Shown: positions 26,705 to 35,780 of the stretch, one piece after another
How the letters are laid out: the number at the start of each line of letters is the position of its first letter
Position numbering within the stretch: position 1 is the first letter of the stretch
Origin: Anaerolineae bacterium
GTDB taxonomy: Bacteria; Chloroflexota; Anaerolineae; Aggregatilineales; Phototrophicaceae
Assembly: GCA_022843385.1 (NCBI GenBank)
Contig: JALHNT010000010.1
Location: 100,385 to 164,384, forward strand
Length of the DNA: 64,000 bases
Reading direction: 5' to 3'
Program-made: the position numbers and the translations under genes
The notes under the pieces: model-generated
What the model was told of the DNA's origin: nothing
Database searches by the model: none
The model's input: the letters and a program-made list of their open reading frames with translations, nothing else

Positions 26705-29152
26705 TTATGGATTGTCGTGGCGTGTCAATTGCTCCAGCATGTCTCGCGCCTCTTGTTCATCTGGTGCGTAATCCAGAATAGCCTGATAGGCACGGATGGC
26801 TTCGTCTATCTGCCCGGATGCCAGGCGTTCAGCGGCGATGTCGTACCAGGGCTGCATCGCGGCGCGCCCTGGCCCAGGCCAGCGCATCTCTGGCAGCAAG
26901 TCGAATTGAGCCGGTCGTCCATACAGTACCGCCGCGAATTCCTGTAGCGTCGGGCGGGGTGGCAGCGCAACAACCCGCAGCCGATAGCGGTCATCAGGAT
27001 TGGTGGTCATCGTGGCTCGGATTGCAGACGGATGCTCGGCATATGTACCGAGCAGTTGGGCAATGTTCAGATCCCGGTCAGCGGCTGCCTGATCCAGCGC
27101 CAGATAAGCCCGCGCCCGCGCTGCGTAATAGTCGCCAGCAGTCGGGGACAATAGAATTGACTGGGTGAAGGCGTCGATAGCGCGTTGAGTCTCACCTGTT
27201 GTAAGTGCCGATTCTCCCACAATCCACCAATCGGCAGCGGTTTGCGGCTCGGTAGGGATGAGGGCAGCCGCTTGATCGGGTGCGTGAATCCTCAGGATGC
27301 GATATTGGTGTTCGACCGACAATTCGGGCAGATAATGTTGGAGAGCTTGTTGACGCAGTGGTGATTCCCACCAGATGTCGGACAACGGGAGGCTGGGGGC
27401 GAACTTGAGCGCGGTCAGGTAAGCGTCGATGATGGCTTCGTCGGATGCCGATCGCTGTTCTTCGTTGAGTATACCCCAATAGAGCGAGGCCGGGTTCAGC
27501 GCGTTGATCTGACGTGCTCTATCGAGATGGTCGATAGCAGCGTCGATGTTTCCAGCGCGGAGTTCGAGGGCAGCCAGGTTCATCCAGCCAGTGTCCCATG
27601 TTGGTTCGAGCGCCAGGGCTTCACGGTATGCAGCGATTGATTGGGATAGATCGGAATTCTGAGCAGATCGAAAAGCCAGATACAGCGGATACAGCCGCAG
27701 ATAGGAGTCGAGCGCTGCTGCCTGTTGCGTTTGCTGGATGCTTGTTTCCGGCTGGCGAAATCCATCGAGATAACGATTGAGAGCATCGTTGATGCGTATG
27801 AACCAACCGGCATACGCAACCAACAGCAGGATGGCTGCGGCTGGGAGAATCTGTTGCCTCCAGCCTTGGCGGACAGTGCGAACAGTAGCGCGCTCTTCTG
27901 GCGTGGTAGAGGCAGTCATGTAAGCAACCAGCAGCAGCATGAGCAGGACAATCGGGGTGATGGTAAACACATCCACCAGGCTGTGAATTCCTAAGCCCAA
28001 CAAGGCGGCCAGACAGATTTCAAGCCGTTGCCGATAGACGGACGACGGCGCATTTTTCCAACGTGCGTACCAGGTGCGCATGCATGCTACAAGTAACCAC
28101 AGACTGACGATGATTCCCGGCAGCCCGGTCTCGGCAGCCGTGTTCAGAAAGGCATTGTGAGCCGAGGCTAGTTTATCCTGGGCCAGCGCCGGATCGCGAT
28201 AGTCGCGGAAAGCTCGCCCGAAGAGACCCGGACCAACACCTGTCAACGGATGATCGCGCAGCATCAGGACGGCACTGCGCCACATATCCAGCCGACCGGC
28301 ATCGCCAAAGCTGCGGTTGCTGTTCTGCGAAATGGTGATGATGCTGATACTTGCAAGTCCAACAACGCCGACAATAGCCGTCGCTCCGATGAGAACACGG
28401 AACCCATTTCGCTGGGCAATGGCAGGCAGTCGCCACAATTGAAAGCCCAGCCAGATGCCACCTGCTGTTAACAGCGAGAGTATGCCGCCCCGCGAGAAGG
28501 TGAAAATCAGGATGAGTAGAAGTATCGCTGCAAGACCAAAAAACACGATTCGGTAATCGCGTCGGTGGGTGGTCAGGGCAAATACGGCACAGATGCTTAC
28601 CAATGGGGCGGCGTAACCGGCCAGCAGCGTACTGATATTCATCGTTAGTGAGAGGCGCAGCGGTTGCAGCGGCAGCCATGCGCCTTGTCCGATGACATCC
28701 ACCCAACCGAGATTTGTGCCGGGGGTGATGCCCAAGCCAAAGTACCACGAGGCCGTCTCCAGCGCACTGAGAAAGATGACTACCGCCACCAGCATGAACT
28801 GTGCTTCCCAAAGCAGCTTATCTCGTCCCCGCTGCATCAGATCGACCAGCATGAGAAAGAGGATGATATGGATGATGGGAAACCAGATATGTTCTATTGC
28901 CATGCGCGGATCAGCGCCGAATAAAGCAGTGATTACCCATACAGCTACGGCTGCCAACAGAGGTTGATTCAACGGTGAGTGGGGAAACCCTTGGCGCTGG
29001 CGAATCCGGTTGAGCAGCCACACTCCAGTTACCGTCGTTATCAGCAGTGGATGCAACCAACGCACCGGGAAAATCAACTGGTAATAAGCGCTGCCGCCGA
29101 TGAAGACCAGATAGATGCCCAATAGGGTGATGAAGATGCGCTGCAGACGCAT
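26705..29152 (-). CDS. O-antigen ligase-like (Wzy/WaaL) membrane protein with C-terminal TPR repeats
   Basis: About 815 residues. The N-terminal half has 10-12 hydrophobic helices with the O-antigen ligase core (LLILIFTFSRGGILSLL, a periplasmic loop with HPLTGVGPGLFGRAF and SAHNAFLNTAAETGLPGII). The C-terminal half is soluble and contains TPR-like units (WDTGWMNLAALELRAGNIDAAIDHLDRA; AIRAYQAILDYAPDEQEARDML). Such proteins polymerise or ligate lipid-linked glycans, here presumably the product of nearby glycosyltransferases. The ATG at 29152 has an AGGAAA site; an in-frame ATG at 29182 lies directly after a TACAAT box. Longer upstream reading is excluded by that promoter. Confidence 0.85.
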   Translation of the reverse strand: MRLQRIFITLLGIYLVFIGGSAYYQLIFPVRWLHPLLITTVTGVWLLNRIRQRQGFPHSPLNQPLLAAVAVWVITALFGADPRMAIEHIWFPIIHIILFLMLVDLMQRGRDKLLWEAQFMLVAVVIFLSALETASWYFGLGITPGTNLGWVDVIGQGAWLPLQPLRLSLTMNISTLLAGYAAPLVSICAVFALTTHRRDYRIVFFGLAAILLLILIFTFSRGGILSLLTAGGIWLGFQLWRLPAIAQRNGFRVLIGATAIVGVVGLASISIITISQNSNRSFGDAGRLDMWRSAVLMLRDHPLTGVGPGLFGRAFRDYRDPALAQDKLASAHNAFLNTAAETGLPGIIVSLWLLVACMRTWYARWKNAPSSVYRQRLEICLAALLGLGIHSLVDVFTITPIVLLMLLLVAYMTASTTPEERATVRTVRQGWRQQILPAAAILLLVAYAGWFIRINDALNRYLDGFRQPETSIQQTQQAAALDSYLRLYPLYLAFRSAQNSDLSQSIAAYREALALEPTWDTGWMNLAALELRAGNIDAAIDHLDRARQINALNPASLYWGILNEEQRSASDEAIIDAYLTALKFAPSLPLSDIWWESPLRQQALQHYLPELSVEHQYRILRIHAPDQAAALIPTEPQTAADWWIVGESALTTGETQRAIDAFTQSILLSPTAGDYYAARARAYLALDQAAADRDLNIAQLLGTYAEHPSAIRATMTTNPDDRYRLRVVALPPRPTLQEFAAVLYGRPAQFDLLPEMRWPGPGRAAMQPWYDIAAERLASGQIDEAIRAYQAILDYAPDEQEARDMLEQLTRHDNP

Positions 29153-29186
29153 GGCGGTTTCCTGATGAAATGGGTCGCTCATCCGA

Positions 29187-29192
29187 ATTGTA
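29187..29192 (-). promoter_or_regulatory. Extended -10 promoter for the O-antigen ligase gene
   Basis: TGTTACAAT on the minus strand (TACAAT at 29187-29192) without a good -35. Transcription would start at or near 29182, giving a ~30-nt leader to the ATG at 29152. Confidence 0.45.
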
Positions 29193-29230
29193 ACACGCGC
29201 CGGACAGCGCCATGCATGAAGGATTATTCT

Positions 29231-29238
29231 GTTATAAT
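29231..29238 (+). promoter_or_regulatory. Extended -10 promoter for the lipoprotein gene
   Basis: TGTTATAAT (perfect TATAAT at 29233-29238 with the TGN extension) lies 40 bp upstream of the ATG at 29279. No strong -35 is visible, as expected for extended -10 promoters. Confidence 0.55.
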
Positions 29239-29278
29239 TCCCGCTGTTTGTCAGCGAGTTGAATGGTAGTGGTCGGTG

Positions 29279-30034
29279 ATGAAGGTGCAAGTTTGGATTT
29301 GGATGCTGGTCATGGCAATAGCTATAGGACTCGTGATCGCTGCCAGTGGCTGCCGAGTGTTCACTGCCCCCGATGTGCCTGCTACCCTTCAGGCGCAGAA
29401 TACGGCCTATGTCGAGGAAGCGACACAGCTGGCGGCAGACTTTCAGACACAGCAAGTAGCGGTCAGAGCAAGCGCACAGGCCGGTGTGGTCACCGTGGCG
29501 GCTATGGATAGCATCAACCGCCAGTTGGCGCTAACGGCTCGTGCGATTGTGCCAAACACCCCTGAGCGCCAGATCGGTATTGCGCCAGGTGCTGAAGCCT
29601 TTTCCGCTACACAGGCTCCATCTGATCTTTCTGCTATCGTGGCTGCCACACCGCCACCGGGTGGGGCGGTTGTTCCAACGACTGTAGTTGATTCGCCTTT
29701 TATTGATACAGGTGTATCGCAGGGTGTGCGCGAAACAGACGGCTGTGCCGACCAGTTTGTGACTCAGTTTGCGCCCACTGCCAGCCGCGTTTATGTCAAC
29801 ACGCGGGCGCGTCGAGTCAGTGCAGGAACATTGATGGCCGCGGAATGGAGTTTTGCCGGTCAACTGGTCGCGCAGGACAGTTTCACCATTTCTGAAGATG
29901 CGACCGACTTCTGCATCTGGTTCTTCCTGGACGCAGCGCGCGTCCCTTTCACGCCAGGGCAGTGGAGTGTTACCCTGACCGCCAATGGAAGTCCAGTTGG
30001 TCCGGCAGTAGCATTCACCATCAGCGAATCTTGA
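29279..30034 (+). CDS. Putative lipoprotein, unknown function
   Basis: A 251-residue exported protein. The N-terminus is a signal peptide ending in a lipobox (IAASGC, Cys about residue 25), so it is probably lipid-anchored outside the membrane. A helical, Ala/Gln-rich segment (residues about 35-90) is followed by a Pro-rich linker and a C-terminal beta-rich domain (from about CADQFVTQFAPTASRVYVN) with a paired-strand pattern resembling Ig-like exported domains. I do not recognise a family. It precedes two more exported proteins on the same strand, suggesting a cell-surface gene set, but a separate promoter lies before the next gene. Confidence 0.78.
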   Translation: MKVQVWIWMLVMAIAIGLVIAASGCRVFTAPDVPATLQAQNTAYVEEATQLAADFQTQQVAVRASAQAGVVTVAAMDSINRQLALTARAIVPNTPERQIGIAPGAEAFSATQAPSDLSAIVAATPPPGGAVVPTTVVDSPFIDTGVSQGVRETDGCADQFVTQFAPTASRVYVNTRARRVSAGTLMAAEWSFAGQLVAQDSFTISEDATDFCIWFFLDAARVPFTPGQWSVTLTANGSPVGPAVAFTISES

Positions 30035-30066
30035 CCGAATCAGACTTGGTGGATGAGAATGGTCAT

Positions 30067-30074
30067 GTTATAGT
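30067..30074 (+). promoter_or_regulatory. Extended -10 promoter of the SH3-stalk gene
   Basis: TGTTATAGT (TATAGT at 30069-30074), with only a weak TTGGTG 17 bp upstream. The start codon at 30102 follows a strong GAGGGTAGGG ribosome site. Confidence 0.4.
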
Positions 30075-30101
30075 TGCTCGTCAGCTATTTGAGGGTAGGG
30101 T

Positions 30102-32252
30102 TTGAAGCGCCGATTTCTGCTCATCGCAATGTTGATTTTTAGCATCGGTCTGATGCTTGTTGAGGCACAGTTGCCTGATGCTGAAGCGACGCCTACCCCG
30201 GCCTTGAGCAGTGTGATCCGCGAAGATATCTTCGTTCGTTCTGGACCCGGACGGCAGTACATCCCAGTTGGACAGTTGGTGCAGGGAGATCGTGTGCGTC
30301 CGGCGGCGCGCAACACGGCGGGTGACTGGGTCTTGATCCTTTACCGGTCCGGGTTCGGTTGGATACGCCGTGACCTCGCTAACTGGGTTGAGAACATCGA
30401 CAACCTGCCAATTGTGGATGAACCCAATCTGACACTGACGCCTTTTGCACCGACACAGACCGGTACAGTCGTTCTGCTGCCGACGGCTACCCCATCTGGT
30501 AACTGGGTGCTGCTGGTTCCAGATGCTCAAAGTGCCTATGTACGTGCAGGGCCGGGGAGAACTTATCTACGTCTGGGGCAACTATTTGAAGGCGATGTGG
30601 TCGAGCCGGTAGGGCGTAATGCCACCACAGGTTGGATACTCATTCGTTTCGGTGATGGTTTCGGCTGGATTGCGCGGAATCTGGTGTCGTGGGTCGATGA
30701 TCTGGAACGGCTGCCAGTGCTTTCCGAAGACGCGCTGACGCCATCTGCTACCTTTACACCGACTCGTACCCCATCCAATACGCCGACACCAACCCATACA
30801 TTTACCCCAACACCGACAGCGACCTTCAGTGCTACACCGACATCAACGCCAACGGTGACTTTCACGCCGACAGCTAGTCTGACCTCAACACCGACCCCAA
30901 CGCTAACATTCACCCTGACGCCGACTGCGACCTCGACGAATACAGCTACGCTGACTGATACCCCTTCAGCGACCGCCAGTTCAACGGCAACGTCTACCTA
31001 TACAGCCACGGCAACATCGAGTCAGACAGCAACTTCCAGTCCAACAAGTACGACGACCTCCACCTTATCAGCCACGGCTTGCTTCACGAATACAGCTACA
31101 GTGACAGCGAGTGAAACCGAGACGTCTACCTCTACCGCGTCGGCAACGGCGACGGTCACGGCTACGCCATCGGCATCAGCCACGGCCAGTTTGACGGCTA
31201 CAGCTACACCCTCAGCGACAGCGAGTGAAACTGAGACGTCTACCTCTACTGCGTCAGCAACAATCACCGCTTCCCATACAGCCACACTGACCGCTACTGC
31301 AACGGCAAGCCTAACTTACACTCCGTCTCCAACCGCTACGCCTACGGCCAGCGTGACACCTACCGCCACACCGACGGTTACGGCTTCTGATACCAGTCGC
31401 CCAACTCAGACGCCATCTTCGACAGCGACTCGCGTACCCGCCAGCGCCACATCCGTATTGACCGAAACACCGGTAGAGGCGATTGCAGTTCTGGCGACGA
31501 ATACCCCGCGTGGGATGACTATCCAGCCGGACGCGACAGATACTCCGTCAGCGACACTAACGCGCACTCCATCGCCGACTTCAACGGCGACATCCACTAA
31601 TAGTCCAACACCAAGCCCGACGGCAACCCCAACCAGCACAACCACACCCAGCCTGACAGCGACGGTCACAGCGACAGCGACGAGCAGTCCGAGTCCAACC
31701 CGCATCCGGCCGAGCCTGACCTTGACGCCGACTACCATCCCATCGGAGATTCCCACTGAGTTGACACCGTCGGCCACTGCTACGGCTGTAGCGGCTGTGG
31801 TAGTGTCGCCACCACCCGCTACCCCGACAACCGCAGCGCCGCCCACAGAAGAGGTAGGTCCGCGCATTGAGGCCGTGGTTGGTGCGATCATCCTGGTTGC
31901 TGTGCTGATCTATGCGCTGTTGTACTGGCGCGGTTTGGTGGGGCTGGAACGATACGACGATGGGTTTGTGATTGACCGCTGTCCGGTATGTGATCGGGGA
32001 GACTTAATCGTAGAGACCCGTCAGGAACGGGTGCTGGGCATTCCAACAGCCCGGCGAACGGTGCGATGCAGCCAATGTCGTTCGGTGCTGCGTGAGACAG
32101 GCAATCGACGCTGGCGCTATGCCATTGACCCGGTGGAAAACCATGATCTCTACCAACAACTGAATGGTCAGGAATTGGACGAACCCGGTCTGATTGAGCT
32201 GCGCCAGCGTGTATCACGGCAGAAGAAGACCCCTCCGCCATCATCGACGTGA
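30102..32252 (+). CDS. Two SH3-like domains, long Thr/Ser stalk, transmembrane helix and cytosolic zinc ribbon
   Basis: A 716-residue protein of unusual order. It has a signal peptide (about 1-23), two bacterial SH3-type domains (IFVRSGPGRQYIPVGQL and AYVRAGPGRTYLRLGQL, each ending in a GFGWI(R/A)R(D/N)L block), and a ~360-residue stalk of Thr/Ser/Pro/Ala likely to be O-glycosylated or extended. Then come one transmembrane helix (IILVAVLIYALLYW) and a cytosolic zinc ribbon (CPVC ... CSQC). The SH3 domains probably bind peptidoglycan or other wall polymers and the zinc ribbon faces the cytoplasm, so signal transfer across the membrane is conceivable. The start is TTG at 30102, chosen for its GAGGGTAGGG ribosome site. 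The next gene follows after 19 bp. Confidence 0.85.
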   Translation: MKRRFLLIAMLIFSIGLMLVEAQLPDAEATPTPALSSVIREDIFVRSGPGRQYIPVGQLVQGDRVRPAARNTAGDWVLILYRSGFGWIRRDLANWVENIDNLPIVDEPNLTLTPFAPTQTGTVVLLPTATPSGNWVLLVPDAQSAYVRAGPGRTYLRLGQLFEGDVVEPVGRNATTGWILIRFGDGFGWIARNLVSWVDDLERLPVLSEDALTPSATFTPTRTPSNTPTPTHTFTPTPTATFSATPTSTPTVTFTPTASLTSTPTPTLTFTLTPTATSTNTATLTDTPSATASSTATSTYTATATSSQTATSSPTSTTTSTLSATACFTNTATVTASETETSTSTASATATVTATPSASATASLTATATPSATASETETSTSTASATITASHTATLTATATASLTYTPSPTATPTASVTPTATPTVTASDTSRPTQTPSSTATRVPASATSVLTETPVEAIAVLATNTPRGMTIQPDATDTPSATLTRTPSPTSTATSTNSPTPSPTATPTSTTTPSLTATVTATATSSPSPTRIRPSLTLTPTTIPSEIPTELTPSATATAVAAVVVSPPPATPTTAAPPTEEVGPRIEAVVGAIILVAVLIYALLYWRGLVGLERYDDGFVIDRCPVCDRGDLIVETRQERVLGIPTARRTVRCSQCRSVLRETGNRRWRYAIDPVENHDLYQQLNGQELDEPGLIELRQRVSRQKKTPPPSST
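30740..31850 (+). repeat. Low-complexity Thr/Ser-Pro coding stalk with an internal 114-bp-offset duplication
   Basis: Degenerate ACN/TCN/CCN/GCN codon repeats encode the stalk. A 44-bp block at 31104-31147 recurs at 31218-31261 with three differences (encoding SETETSTSTASAT), so the stalk has grown by internal duplication of about 38 codons. Confidence 0.75.
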
Positions 32253-32271
32253 TTTCCAGGAATGAGCGCTT

Positions 32272-33417
32272 ATGAAACGTTTGTTGATCCTGTTGCTCTT
32301 GGCGTGCCTGGTGGCGGCCTGCCAGCCGACACCGACCTCGATAGCCACACTGCCGATAACACCCACCCGCATTGTGCGGGATGCAACCGCTGTACCAACT
32401 GCCAATCCATTGCCCAGCCGCACACCCACGCTGCCACCCAGTGCGACCTTCACACCAACCTTGACGCCTACGCTGACGCCAACGCCTACGCTGACATTGA
32501 CACCTTCGGATACCCCCACGCCGACTTTCACATTGACGCCTTCGGATACCCCTGTGCCAACCGATACGCCGACGCGCATCGTGATTGCCTCGGCAACGCC
32601 ACCGCAGGAGCCAGTGGTATCCCCACCCCCCACCTGGACGCCGCCCGCCCCTGATCCAGCCACGCAAATCGAGGATCATTATCGGATGCGTCGCCCGATT
32701 TCGGACAACGGAGCGAATTATGTGGCGCGTTCGTATCCCTATGGCGGAACGTCAGGTGGGGCGCTGCAAGTCCATTTAGGGGTTGATATGCAAAACCCCA
32801 GCGGCACACCCATTCTGGCAGCAGCAGACGGCGTGATCTATTATGCTGGTTCAGATGACGGAACACAGTTCGGCCCAGCAACGAATTACTATGGCAACCT
32901 GGTCGTGATCCAGCACGGTTTCACCGATTCGAGTGGACAGACCGTGTATTCGCTGTATGGTCATATGCAGCGGGTTGATGTCCAGGTCGGCCAGACCGTC
33001 AAAGCTGGTGACAATATCGGTGTCGTCGGTGCTACCGGTGTCGCTTTTGGACCGCACCTTCACTTTGAGGTGCGCGTCGGCAATCCCAACGACTATCGAT
33101 CTACCCGCAATCCCGAACTGTGGATCTTCCCGTATCGTGGATTCGGAACGCTGGTAGGGCGGGTCACAGATGCCAGCGGCAATCTGCTGTACGATGTCAC
33201 ACTTCAGGTGAAATCGACCGATATCGCCCGAAACACTTTCTCATATGCCGACGACACTGTGAACCCTGATCCGGTGTTTCAGGAAAACTTTACGTTGGGG
33301 GATTTGCCGGAGAATTACTACGAAGTCAGCGTCAACGAGCGTGGACGGGTGCGTTTCCGCCAGATTGTGTATGTCCAGCCCAATCGCAGCACCTGGATTG
33401 ATGTGCGCTTGAACTGA
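32272..33417 (+). CDS. M23-family metallopeptidase lipoprotein
   Basis: A 381-residue exported lipoprotein (lipobox LVAAC, Cys about residue 17) with a Thr/Pro-rich spacer (residues about 18-125), then a LytM/M23 domain: the first zinc ligands are in HLGVD, and the YGHM and GPHLHFEVR blocks complete the site. M23 enzymes cut peptide bridges in peptidoglycan or act as EnvC/NlpD-like amidase activators; since both metal-binding motifs are intact here, activity is likely. A small C-terminal beta domain (GTLVGRVTDASGNLLYDV) resembles a carboxypeptidase-regulatory-like fold. The spacing of 19 bp places it in an operon with the SH3-stalk gene, consistent with a joint role in the wall. Confidence 0.9.
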   Translation: MKRLLILLLLACLVAACQPTPTSIATLPITPTRIVRDATAVPTANPLPSRTPTLPPSATFTPTLTPTLTPTPTLTLTPSDTPTPTFTLTPSDTPVPTDTPTRIVIASATPPQEPVVSPPPTWTPPAPDPATQIEDHYRMRRPISDNGANYVARSYPYGGTSGGALQVHLGVDMQNPSGTPILAAADGVIYYAGSDDGTQFGPATNYYGNLVVIQHGFTDSSGQTVYSLYGHMQRVDVQVGQTVKAGDNIGVVGATGVAFGPHLHFEVRVGNPNDYRSTRNPELWIFPYRGFGTLVGRVTDASGNLLYDVTLQVKSTDIARNTFSYADDTVNPDPVFQENFTLGDLPENYYEVSVNERGRVRFRQIVYVQPNRSTWIDVRLN

Positions 33418-33440
33418 TCGAAGGGGTTTTTGCCCATCAG

Positions 33441-33476
33441 AAAAAGACCGCCTGTGAAGCCTGTGGCGGTCTTTTT
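33441..33476. terminator. Bidirectional Rho-independent terminator
   Basis: AAAAAGACCGCC (33441-33452) pairs with GGCGGTCTTTTT (33465-33476). The A-run on one side and T-run on the other let it serve both convergent genes, which end at 33417 and 33494. Confidence 0.85.
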
Positions 33477-33493
33477 GTTTGCCGTTGGTGGAG

Positions 33494-35614
33494 TTAGTTT
33501 TGATAAACCACAAAGGTCACACGGATTTGATTGCCAGGCAGGTCATCAACCCGCATGGCACCACGATTCCCATCGGCAGTAATGATGCCGATAACCATCC
33601 CCGGCGCGAGGCTGGTGCGCGGAATAGTCGTCTGAGTGATGGTTCCGGGATTAATCAAATCCCAGTGTACGGTTTCGAGCGTGACATTCGGGATGATGCC
33701 CAGGCGAGCGCTGAATAAGGCATTCAGGTTTGCGCCGCTGCCATCCCAGTTAGCATCACCTTGAAGTGCGTTGCCCTCCAGATCAATCGTATCGCCAGGA
33801 TTAAGGGTCTGTGACCCCTGACGGAGGATGGGCTTATTGACGCAGTAATTGAAGTTGAAGAAGTTGTTGTTTTCCCCTTCGGACTCATTTACTTCGCTGT
33901 TCAGATCTACCACGATGGTCACCGCGTAACAGCCAGTGTTGCTGAGAACGCCGGATAAAGTGGCGACGGTGGTCTGACCGGCGGCCAATCCAGGTACGAC
34001 GGCAGCACTGTAGGCGTTGTTGGGTGGGAAGGTTGCAGCGATAGCGAACTGCCCGGCGTTGACATTGCCAGCATTGCGGATCGTCACGCTGACGAGGAAC
34101 TGCTGGTTGACAAGAATGGGCGACGGTGCGGCAACCGCTCCAGCGATCTGCAAATCCGCAAAGGGTGGGGCAGTGGGGCTGGGTGGTGGTGTTGGAGTAG
34201 GGGGCGCAGCGATGATGGGAACCGTGTTTAGGTCCCCGAATACATCCAGCAGGTAGGTAGCAAGCCAACCATTCAGCCCGCGAAATGAAATGACGACCCA
34301 GGTGTTGTCATTGTTGGCACCAATGACTCGTGCCTGTTCTCCCTGGCTCAGTTGACCGAGGACATCGTAGGCGATGCTTGGCCCGCTGCGAACGTTCTGT
34401 CGCGCCTGCTTGATGGTGACAACAACCCCGTCTGGTGTGGCCGTTGCAGCCGGTAGTGGCGTCGGAATGCCGACCACCGGAACATCCGGGCTGAGGCGCT
34501 GGCTCCCAGCAAAACGGGCGATGATCTGCTCGCCGCCAAATTCGGTCAACTGGATGACAGCGACCTGATTGGTCGTTTCGCCTCCGCCAAGCTGGGCCGG
34601 CTGAAGAATGCCCTGGATACCCTGGAGCGGGCCGATCTGGCTCAGGTTCGTCAGTAACTCACCAGGACGATTGATGGCAGCGGCGAGCATGGCGATTGCA
34701 TCGTAGCTGGCGGCATCCACAGCGCTGGGTACTGTGCCATACAGTCCAATGTACTGGTCGCGAAAGCGGCGGCTCAGATCCTCTTCAGAGGTGTATGACC
34801 AGGTGGTCGTTGCCAGAATACCGTTCAGTTGCAGCGCGTTGGTACGAAACACACGATCTTCGGCCTGATTGTAGGCGAAGAGGCCATCGTAGCCAGCCTG
34901 TAGCAATCGGTTGTAGAGCTGGCTTGCATCGGCTGGATTGCCATAGACGACGACAATATCGGTGCTGGACGTCACAATCTGATTGGCGAGCTGGGCATAA
35001 TCCGCGCTGGCCTGTAGTTGCAGCGTCGCCTGTGCGGGTACACCCAATGCTTCAATCGCAGTGGTGAAACCAACCAGACTGGCCGTTGTCTCCAGCTCTG
35101 CCCCAATCTGAACCGTTGTGATGCGGCTGAGACGCAAATCTGTGATGAGGTGGGTGGCGAGCGCCCGTCCCTGATGAACTTCGGCAGCCCGGATTCGGAA
35201 AAGGCGGCCTGCGTTGCCAGCGGCGAACAGGGTGTCGCCAGTTGCCGGTATCAGAACCGGAATATTCAGCGATTGCAGCAGTGGCATACCGTCCATCACC
35301 GACTGATTATCCAGAGGCCCTAACACGGCGATGATGCTGGCCTGGCTGAGAGTAGTCACCGCCTGCTGCAAGGGATTTTCGGAATTGATGGGTTGATTGA
35401 TGAGTTCCAGCCGGAAGAATGTGCCATCAGCGCCCTGGACACCACCGGCTGCATTGAGTTCCTGAACGGCTAAACGGGCGCCATTGGTAATCGGTCCGTC
35501 ATCTTCGTCCAGAACGCCGATGCGAAAGACTGGCCCATTCTGTGCCTGGACAAAGCTGAACGCCAGAATCATCACGCATAAACCAACAGCAACGATCCAC
35601 AATGATTTTTTCAT
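33494..35614 (-). CDS. Type 1 periplasmic-binding (Leu/Ile/Val-type) domain fused to SH3 and CARDB domains
   Basis: About 706 residues with a signal peptide (MKKSLWIVAVGLCVMILAFS, cleaved near VQAQ). The first ~370 residues are a Peripla_BP_6 domain (FRIGVLDEDDGPITNGARLAVQELNAAGG ... IIAVLGPLDNQSV ... DIVVVYGNPADASQ). A bacterial SH3 domain follows (QNVRSGPSIAYDVLGQLSQGEQARVIG ... GWLATYLL), then a Pro/Thr linker and a CARDB-like domain (SVTIRNAGNVNAGQFAIAATF). No ABC transporter genes lie nearby, so it is more likely a wall-bound ligand sensor or scavenger than a transporter component. Start set at 35614 by the GAGGGG site 8 bp upstream. Confidence 0.87.
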   Translation of the reverse strand: MKKSLWIVAVGLCVMILAFSFVQAQNGPVFRIGVLDEDDGPITNGARLAVQELNAAGGVQGADGTFFRLELINQPINSENPLQQAVTTLSQASIIAVLGPLDNQSVMDGMPLLQSLNIPVLIPATGDTLFAAGNAGRLFRIRAAEVHQGRALATHLITDLRLSRITTVQIGAELETTASLVGFTTAIEALGVPAQATLQLQASADYAQLANQIVTSSTDIVVVYGNPADASQLYNRLLQAGYDGLFAYNQAEDRVFRTNALQLNGILATTTWSYTSEEDLSRRFRDQYIGLYGTVPSAVDAASYDAIAMLAAAINRPGELLTNLSQIGPLQGIQGILQPAQLGGGETTNQVAVIQLTEFGGEQIIARFAGSQRLSPDVPVVGIPTPLPAATATPDGVVVTIKQARQNVRSGPSIAYDVLGQLSQGEQARVIGANNDNTWVVISFRGLNGWLATYLLDVFGDLNTVPIIAAPPTPTPPPSPTAPPFADLQIAGAVAAPSPILVNQQFLVSVTIRNAGNVNAGQFAIAATFPPNNAYSAAVVPGLAAGQTTVATLSGVLSNTGCYAVTIVVDLNSEVNESEGENNNFFNFNYCVNKPILRQGSQTLNPGDTIDLEGNALQGDANWDGSGANLNALFSARLGIIPNVTLETVHWDLINPGTITQTTIPRTSLAPGMVIGIITADGNRGAMRVDDLPGNQIRVTFVVYQN

Positions 35615-35648
35615 GATTGCGCCCCTCATAATCGTTCCCACCATTTTA

Positions 35649-35676
35649 ATTGTAACAGGGGTTGTAGTCTCGGCAA
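35649..35676 (-). promoter_or_regulatory. Promoter of the binding-protein/SH3/CARDB gene
   Basis: On the minus strand TTGCCG (35671-35676) and TACAAT (35649-35654) are spaced by 16 bp, with a TGT extension before the -10. Confidence 0.55.
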
Positions 35677-35709
35677 CCGCCGCCTGACCACCGCTGCGGT
35701 GACGCAATC

Positions 35710-35738
35710 TTGATTTTCCCGTCGTCGCTCACTATACT
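35710..35738 (+). promoter_or_regulatory. Promoter of the MBL hydrolase-greA unit
   Basis: TTGATT (35710-35715) and TATACT (35733-35738) are spaced by 17 bp, 43 bp ahead of the ATG at 35781. Divergent from the promoter at 35649. Confidence 0.6.
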
Positions 35739-35780
35739 GACCGCTTATCGTGGTCTTTTGGTTGGCGGAACAGCATCCTA

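Noticed and set aside
29153..29455. N-terminal extension of the O-antigen ligase gene
   Set aside because: The extension crosses the promoter boxes of both divergent genes and lacks protein-like composition.
30740..31850. Regularly spaced short repeats that could suggest a CRISPR array
   Set aside because: The units are degenerate, in frame and encode a Thr/Ser/Pro stalk; there are no unique spacers of constant length.
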